DNA of 64,000 nt, from the IMG/VR virus record IMGVR_UViG_3300035670_000110, positions 1 through 64,000 of that record. One strand, 5' to 3'. Shown here in pieces: positions 58,773-64,000 of this stretch. The notes below the pieces were generated by a model. That model saw only the letters and a program-made list of their open reading frames with translations, was not told where the DNA came from and searched no databases. The position numbers and the translations under genes were made by a program. How positions within the stretch are numbered: the first letter of the stretch is position 1; every line of letters begins with the position of its first letter. This DNA comes from a virus.

Positions 58773-60437
58773 TTCAACACCTCCTTCGTTTTTTTGTAAA
58801 GTCTCTAAGGACTTTTTTGTTGACAAGGGATTTTCCTTTGGCAACAAGTCTGTATCGTAAGAAGTTCTTTTGAACTTTCCTGTTTTTAGCGCGTGCAAAA
58901 ATCCTTTAACTCTGGCCTCAGCCCATTCATTTTCTGAAGAAGAATTATTTTTTGAAGATACTGGATTATTTCTGTAGGACTCTATTCCGCGATTAAAAAC
59001 CTTTAGTAATGTTTCAAAATCGGTTCTCTTAGAATTAACGTTACCATATTTTTCATTATGTTGAGAAACTAGATTTTCTAAATTCTTTTTAATGTTTTCT
59101 GGAATAACTTTATTAACACTAATAACCTTTAATTTAACAAGTTCTTCTATGCTTTTATAAACAAAATTTTGTGTGGAAAGAAATTTATTTCCAAACTCTT
59201 TATACAGTCTTAATTCGGCAATGTTATCTGAAATAACCTCTACACGGCCCTTATTAATTTTATTGTCTTCTCTATAAGCAACAAAAGATCCTACCTCTAT
59301 TTCTGTAGGATCAGACTTATACATTCTTTTCTTCTTTCCATATGCTTTTTTAGGAGACATTGTGGCAGAAGCGGATACAGCACCTGGAAGCCCTTGTTCA
59401 GCATTTCTAGCAGGAGTATTTTCACTTGTGACTGTTTCTTTCTCAATATCTTCTGCTTTGTCTAAGGAGTCTATTGCTCTTAAAGTACTCATTTTATGCC
59501 CCACTCTAGTATCTGTTGCCTCCCAGCCCTCTGATCCTTTTCGATAGACTCTAATTAATACTGCTGGGTCGCCATCTTCTGCATTAACTGTAAAGTCTGA
59601 ATCAGGAACATCGATGCTGCCACTTCTGACCACTCTTTCTACTTTCCCGCGTGCAGTGCCACCAGAAGAATTCCAGGAAACAAATTGTCCTACGCGAACT
59701 GAATCTGCTTTTGCTAAAAAGCCGTCCACTATTTTTCCTATTTCTTGATTTTTGTTAATGTCTGTTGATTCTACCCATCCTATTTCATTCATATTTGTTG
59801 AGCAAACTGGGCATTGGAAGGAATCTGATTTTTCAGTTATTGCGATTTTATCTATTGGACACCAAAAAACATTCTCTGTTGTAAACTCTGTGGCGATACC
59901 GCTGGTCACTATTTGATCATCGACTTTTTGAATGGAAAAAATATTAGCAAATTGGTTTGCAGGAGAATCAACTAGGGATAACTCCATTAACTCGTATTCT
60001 TTTACTATTCTTACAGAATTATCATCTTCGTCGTCCATTTTATTTTCATAGTCAACAATTCTTCCACCAATAGAAAATCCTGTTAAAGTTCCATCTAAAA
60101 CCATTTGCCAAATGTTTTCTGCGCCTTTTGAAATATAGGCGTCTACAAAAATACCGTTATATGTTTTACCAGTTTCTTTATCAAAGAAGGAGTTTTCTCT
60201 AAACGAAACAACTTTTCCGGCAGGAATGGGCTGATGCATTAATCTTACATTTCCACGAAAATTCTCAAAAGCCTTTCTTGATGCTTCTGATAGCAAGACA
60301 TCACCTTGCCTGTCAACATTATCTAATGTAGCAAACCCGCTAACGATTCTTCTTTCTTCATCCACCTTAGCGATGGGCATTGTTAATCTTAGGCTGTCGC
60401 CATCTAAATCAAAGTGTGCTTTATTCATATCAACCAT
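58233..60437 (-). CDS. Prohead protease with scaffold-like C-terminal region
   Basis: The 734-residue product starts with an S78-type maturation protease: IVSGFATLDNVDRQGDVL, catalytic His68 (VRLMHQP), Ser122 (GFSIGGR) and EYELMELSLVDSPAN. Residues 193-212 hold three Cys (FWCP ... QCPVC), a possible zinc site. Two small beta-domains follow (VGQFVSWNSSGGTARGKV, VGSFVAYRED). The last 180 residues are acidic and coiled-coil, like a scaffold, ending LWGGRFLSSADLFN. The protein would direct capsid assembly and then cleave scaffold and itself. It is longer than usual for the family (about 200-250 residues) because of these additions. Confidence 0.9.
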   Translation of the reverse strand: MVDMNKAHFDLDGDSLRLTMPIAKVDEERRIVSGFATLDNVDRQGDVLLSEASRKAFENFRGNVRLMHQPIPAGKVVSFRENSFFDKETGKTYNGIFVDAYISKGAENIWQMVLDGTLTGFSIGGRIVDYENKMDDEDDNSVRIVKEYELMELSLVDSPANQFANIFSIQKVDDQIVTSGIATEFTTENVFWCPIDKIAITEKSDSFQCPVCSTNMNEIGWVESTDINKNQEIGKIVDGFLAKADSVRVGQFVSWNSSGGTARGKVERVVRSGSIDVPDSDFTVNAEDGDPAVLIRVYRKGSEGWEATDTRVGHKMSTLRAIDSLDKAEDIEKETVTSENTPARNAEQGLPGAVSASATMSPKKAYGKKKRMYKSDPTEIEVGSFVAYREDNKINKGRVEVISDNIAELRLYKEFGNKFLSTQNFVYKSIEELVKLKVISVNKVIPENIKKNLENLVSQHNEKYGNVNSKRTDFETLLKVFNRGIESYRNNPVSSKNNSSSENEWAEARVKGFLHALKTGKFKRTSYDTDLLPKENPLSTKKSLETLQKNEGGVEMADNETSHEELDTAQAVDETSEEVEFEVEETIEDVVNEALAMAKSDVVEAGEAESEDTSSEVFDMEKALGEVKSFVEEALTKSVESSTESFDKITSAVLELAKAVDEKVGQLQAKYEEVTKSLADLNNAATEIASRVESVEEETAIKKSGELENSIPEQPVMKKSLWGGRFLSSADLFN

Positions 60438-60467
60438 GGTGTTTTAATTATATTATATATAACTTTA

Positions 60468-62069
60468 TTAATTTTGCTGTCTTCCGTCGCCCTGTGTTGC
60501 CCTTGGCATTTCCGCTGAATCTGATGCATTAGAAGATCTTTCTTGATCTCTTACCCTATTTCTAGTTGCTTGTGCTGTTTGCTCTGATGCTTGTGGGCCA
60601 GTTAATATTACAGGATTATCCCCATCAGGTAGGCTGGACTTTCCAAGTCTTTCTCTTACCTCATTGGGAACAATAACTCTCATTCTTAAATATCTTTCAT
60701 CAATTTTTGATTGAGTTTCTTCGTCAGTCAGGGTTAGTTCATTAAATTCAAATTTAAATATGTCTGTTTTTTCAGCAATAATTTTATTAATTTTCTTTTC
60801 AAGCGCGTCCTGTGCTGGACGGCAGACTTGTTCTTTAAATGTTCTGTCTGACTCTCTTGCCGCAGCCAATCCAATTCCTTCAGTAGATCCTACTTTAGAT
60901 GCTGGAACTCTATGGGCCATTAAGATTTCTTCTTTATTCATTTTTTTATAGTTATTAAATGATGAATCTTGAATGTTTGTTTCAATAGGCTCCATCTTCA
61001 TTTCCACTTTAGTTTCTGGGGTATCTCCTGGAATAGGAATGATGGCTGTTCTATGAGACTGACCTCTTAGATTTCCCTGAAAAAATTCAAACAGTCTTTC
61101 TTCTGCCTGACGACTCATCTTTGCGCCCTTTAGCCAGAAAATATATCTTGGAACTGCCTTGTTCTCAAAGTACTCAAGATTAAATCTGGACGCAAACTCA
61201 TTTCCTGCCATTGCATTTTTAGCAGCAACAATTGCGGGAAGTCCGTAATAAGTGTTAGTGGGCGTGTAATTCTTAATATGAATTATTTCATTTGGCCTTG
61301 GGTCAGTTGTTATCGGGTTCTTTTCTTTTCCTTCAAAGTTTCTAAAGAACACGGCCTTGCCGTTGACGATTTGTACAAAGCCGTCACGCAATCTACGCAC
61401 TCGCATTGTAGAGGCGGGAATATGACCAATGTAACCGATTTCGCCATTAACTTTCCGACCGATTTCAATATACCCATTACCCGTTGCCTCCGCATCTATA
61501 TAAGATTTAATTAGTGTCATAGTAAATGTATCATCGTCATTACGGGATTCAAGCCATTCTATTGCCTGCTCTCTTTGTCGGGCAATCTTTCTTCTGGCTC
61601 TTGCCAATTGGTCTGGGTCATTTATCTCTTCAAGTTTTTGTATTATTTCCAATTTAGGCAATAAATCGTATCCTAGACCAACTATGTTTGCAACCTTTGC
61701 ATTAATTGCAGAATAGTTTGGAGCGGAAAGTTCATATATTTTTGCTAAAGCCCCTAAATTATATTGAGGCTCTACAACGTCAAATATTCCATACCCGTAC
61801 TTATCTGGAATAATTTGTTTTGAGGTTGCTTCATCTCCAGCATAAACATTATCGTCTGCTGTAACAATTTCTCCCCCGGCAGTTATAAGCGCTTTGCTTA
61901 ATTTTCTACGAGCAGATCTTTTAAAATTTTGAGACAATCCGTTAAGTTGCAAGATGCTATCTGCATCCTGTTTAAAATCATCTTTCTCTGGTTGCATTGG
62001 ATTGTCTGATGATACAGACTTTCCTATGTGAACGCTATCGATCCAAAGATCTTCTTGTTCGTTTTGCAT
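60468..62069 (-). CDS. Portal protein
   Basis: The 533-residue product has GIFDVVEPQYNLGALAKIYE, WLESRNDDDTFTMTLIKSYI, EIIHIKNYTPTNTYYGLPAI and EILMAHRVPASKVGSTEG, the wing, stem and crown patterns of HK97-type portals (PBSX/XkdE-like phage portals). The C-terminus is Gln/Arg-rich and disordered. I used ATG 62069, with GGAG nine bases upstream, rather than an ATG eight codons earlier. It forms the dodecameric DNA channel and binds terminase. Confidence 0.9.
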   Translation of the reverse strand: MQNEQEDLWIDSVHIGKSVSSDNPMQPEKDDFKQDADSILQLNGLSQNFKRSARRKLSKALITAGGEIVTADDNVYAGDEATSKQIIPDKYGYGIFDVVEPQYNLGALAKIYELSAPNYSAINAKVANIVGLGYDLLPKLEIIQKLEEINDPDQLARARRKIARQREQAIEWLESRNDDDTFTMTLIKSYIDAEATGNGYIEIGRKVNGEIGYIGHIPASTMRVRRLRDGFVQIVNGKAVFFRNFEGKEKNPITTDPRPNEIIHIKNYTPTNTYYGLPAIVAAKNAMAGNEFASRFNLEYFENKAVPRYIFWLKGAKMSRQAEERLFEFFQGNLRGQSHRTAIIPIPGDTPETKVEMKMEPIETNIQDSSFNNYKKMNKEEILMAHRVPASKVGSTEGIGLAAARESDRTFKEQVCRPAQDALEKKINKIIAEKTDIFKFEFNELTLTDEETQSKIDERYLRMRVIVPNEVRERLGKSSLPDGDNPVILTGPQASEQTAQATRNRVRDQERSSNASDSAEMPRATQGDGRQQN

Positions 62070-62361
62070 CTCTCCACGCTCCAGTATCTCCATATGTTAG
62101 GAGTCCATTTTCCATACGATATTTATCCTCTTGGTATTCTTCTTCTGTCACACGACCTATGCCTGGAATAAAAACAGCCTGTCCTTCCGGCTGACCATAA
62201 TGTGCAGCAGCCTTTCTAATTTCAGCCATTTTTTCAATGTCTCCACGCATAGAAGGAATGTTTAAAACATTATCATCGTCATCTTTAAAGATTCCACCCT
62301 CTGGAAGTAGCCAAACATATACTCCATAGTTAGACGGATCTTGTACTATTTGTAATCCCAT
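62035..62361 (-). CDS. Conserved small protein upstream of portal
   Basis: The 108-residue protein opens MGLQIVQDPSNYGVYVWLLP and has GDIEKMAEIRKAAAHYG and GIGRVTEEEYQEDKYRMENG. Proteins with this pattern occur just upstream of portal genes in several actinophages. The function is unknown; a head-vertex or portal assembly role is possible. It overlaps portal by 35 bases. Confidence 0.6.
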   Translation of the reverse strand: MGLQIVQDPSNYGVYVWLLPEGGIFKDDDDNVLNIPSMRGDIEKMAEIRKAAAHYGQPEGQAVFIPGIGRVTEEEYQEDKYRMENGLLTYGDTGAWRDAKRTRRSLDR

Positions 62362-62379
62362 GTACCAAATAATATCATA

Positions 62380-63228
62380 TTAAGGGTTATTTGTATCGAA
62401 AATGTTCACAAAAGTAGTAACTTTTTGTACTGCGGGGGTATTTATAAACCCTAAATCTGTTTTTAAAAAGAATGTTGTTCCATATCTAGAGCCAAAAAGA
62501 ATTCTTACAAAATCTCCTACTGAACTACTAATTGGGATAAATTGTGATGATGCACTTAATTCATAAATTTGATTATCAGTTATTGATAAAACTTTATCCC
62601 CTTCAGTGATATTAAATCCATCGATAAAAAGATCATCATTGATAAGGACAGATGCAGAAACATATTCTAAAAGACTCTCTTCGTTAGCGACACTAACATC
62701 GAAAAGGTATCTGGACTGATTTTTAATCGGCTGATAAACTATACCACTGGATGCCGAAATAAAATTATCTTCTACATAGTCTATAACATTAATAGAAAAT
62801 GACGCTGTATCTGATACCACTAGTTTTGCTGTTCCAGCACCTGTAAACTCTTCATGTAAATATTGTGGATCTGAGTCCAACAAAGATGAATCCATAATAT
62901 ATAGATTTTGTATATTAAAATTTGCTCCAGAGTAGTCTCCAAAACGAATGTTAAACGAATCATTGCTGGAAGTTAATAATTTTTCGGGAAAGGTGAAGGT
63001 TAAATGAGACCATTTACCTTGAGAAATAAAAGATCCTGATTGTCCGTTAACGTAACAATTTACGATACTATCGTCAAATACTAGTTGACCCGTATTATTA
63101 TTAATACTGGCAGAAAACAGTAATTTTGAGTTAGAAGATGACGAAAATATATTTAAAAAATTATAAAAAGAATCTGTATCATCATTTAATCTAACAAAAC
63201 AACCGACTGAACCAAGATATTTGATCAT
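62380..63228 (-). CDS. Putative virion protein with LamG-like domain
   Basis: The 282-residue product is beta-rich: LLFSASINNNTGQLVFDDS, QGKWSHLTFTFPEKLLTSS and GDYSGANFNIQNLYI resemble the concanavalin/LamG sandwich in which a KWxHlxxt strand is characteristic. No signal peptide. It precedes the head gene block and may decorate the particle or bind glycans on the host. Assigned by pattern. Confidence 0.55.
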   Translation of the reverse strand: MIKYLGSVGCFVRLNDDTDSFYNFLNIFSSSSNSKLLFSASINNNTGQLVFDDSIVNCYVNGQSGSFISQGKWSHLTFTFPEKLLTSSNDSFNIRFGDYSGANFNIQNLYIMDSSLLDSDPQYLHEEFTGAGTAKLVVSDTASFSINVIDYVEDNFISASSGIVYQPIKNQSRYLFDVSVANEESLLEYVSASVLINDDLFIDGFNITEGDKVLSITDNQIYELSASSQFIPISSSVGDFVRILFGSRYGTTFFLKTDLGFINTPAVQKVTTFVNIFDTNNP

Positions 63229-63245
63229 ATTGTTATTATATCCTA

Positions 63246-63995
63246 TTATATGTATCTTCCAGAAGAAAAATATTCTTCTATGTTAAATATAACATTTTTA
63301 CATAATTCATGATCAAGTTCTTCTATAATCTGATTTTTATATAAATATGCTTTATTAGAGAAACCAAATAAATTAATCAAAGACTCCAGATAATTTTTAT
63401 AAACAAACATTACCTCACTGTTAGGATTTGCCTGAATTGGATCAAATTTATAAGAATCTGACTCTAAAAACATCAATGCGTTAGAAATATATTGTTTATA
63501 GCAAATGTCAAAGTCATACGCTAGTGGTCCGTCGATCAAAGAATTTTTCTCTGCGTACATATTAAAAGAATCTTTATGTGCTATCAAAGATCCGTCTAAT
63601 GGCCATACTTTATAGGACATATGGTAGTCGTAGTAAAAATTTTCTAATATTTCTTCTTTTATCATTGAATCTATAATTTTATTTATCTGACTTTCTTCTT
63701 TTATCATATACATTTTATTTGATGGTTTTATAAAACATTTATGCTCTTTGCATAACTCTATAGATTGATGTAATGAAAACGGTGGAATTATAATATAATC
63801 TATTAAAATTAATATTTCTTCATTTTTAATAGTTTCATTGATTAGTTTAATATAATTAATGTCTTTATCGAAATCGTAGGATGCTTTTTTTACATTAAAC
63901 CCGATATCATTATAATATTTTTTATAAAATAAAAATTTTTCTTCTTCATGAAAACCATCTACATAGGGTATATAAACATTATTTGTATACGACAT
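63246..63995 (-). CDS. Degenerate GT-A-like protein
   Basis: The 249-residue product begins NNVYIPYVDGFHEEEKFLFY, then YNDIGFNVKKASYDF and ILILIDYIIIPP. This order resembles the N-terminal domain of GT2/galactosyltransferase-type GT-A enzymes (YIPYRxx ... GFxVxxGD ... FADADTIPP), but the metal-binding Asp motif is replaced by IDYII. It may be an inactive relative, a binding protein or a divergent enzyme. The match is a weak visual one. It lies at the right edge but appears complete. Confidence 0.4.
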   Translation of the reverse strand: MSYTNNVYIPYVDGFHEEEKFLFYKKYYNDIGFNVKKASYDFDKDINYIKLINETIKNEEILILIDYIIIPPFSLHQSIELCKEHKCFIKPSNKMYMIKEESQINKIIDSMIKEEILENFYYDYHMSYKVWPLDGSLIAHKDSFNMYAEKNSLIDGPLAYDFDICYKQYISNALMFLESDSYKFDPIQANPNSEVMFVYKNYLESLINLFGFSNKAYLYKNQIIEELDHELCKNVIFNIEEYFSSGRYI

Positions 63996-64000
63996 TAAGA

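Noticed and set aside
1-64000. Temperate phage or prophage
   Set aside because: No integrase, excisionase, repressor, attachment site or host flank was recognised; the genome outside the window could still hold such genes.

Overview
This window is part of the genome of a tailed double-stranded DNA phage with a siphovirus plan (HK97-type capsid, very long tape measure, no contractile sheath genes seen). Every convincing gene lies on the minus strand, so the window is transcribed from right to left as densely packed, mostly overlapping genes. The DNA is visibly AT-rich. A WhiB-type iron-sulfur regulator, a family confined to Actinobacteria and their phages, points to an actinobacterial host. 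Together with the low GC this suggests a low-GC actinobacterium such as the freshwater lineages; that last step is inference. No integrase, excisionase or repressor was recognised, so a lytic lifestyle is more likely than a temperate one. No gene-free stretch longer than about 300 bases exists.

Layout in the direction of transcription. (1) 64000-53500: a degenerate glycosyltransferase-like protein, a structural protein, portal, a large prohead protease with a scaffold-like tail that also carries its own ribosome binding site and start codon, major capsid, head-tail connector genes and major tail protein. Hairpin terminators follow the capsid and major tail genes. (2) 53500-33200: tail assembly chaperones joined by a -1 frameshift at CCCAAAC, a 3092-residue tape measure with three enzyme-like domains, tail tip proteins, a proline-rich repeat protein and a fibre ending in an S74 chaperone domain. 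(3) 33200-19000: an HNH endonuclease, a metallophosphoesterase, then replication and recombination (DnaB-like helicase, primase, gp32-like SSB, DnaE polymerase, MazG-like protein, RecA, two resolvase-like nucleases, a Cas4-like nuclease). (4) 19200-15500: terminase small and large subunits, an HNH protein and an SPOUT RNA methyltransferase. (5) 15500-8000: tRNA-Asn, tRNA-Gln, two further tRNA-like or structured RNA segments, a lipoprotein, a SpeD-like decarboxylase, a NodU-type carbamoyltransferase, an exported lysozyme-like protein, a GT4 glycosyltransferase, a dCMP deaminase and WhiB. (6) 7600-1: a GMP reductase/IMP dehydrogenase-like enzyme and a nucleotide-sugar cassette (Gmd, an SDR of the fucose synthase/ColC type, a ColD-like PLP dehydratase with His in place of Lys, three GT-B-like proteins and a GT10-like transferase cut by the window edge).

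The most notable system is the sugar cassette. Gmd makes GDP-4-keto-6-deoxymannose; the ColD-like enzyme would remove the 3-hydroxyl and the SDR would epimerise and reduce, giving GDP-colitose, with GDP-fucose as the alternative. The adjacent GT10-like gene is a natural transferase for such a sugar. The phage therefore seems equipped to build and attach a deoxy-sugar, either to the host surface or to its own particle. Other points of interest are the nested scaffold start, the frameshift site, a shared C-terminal WGGRFL tail in the protease and a distant small protein, and an anomalous 5' end of the dCMP deaminase gene.
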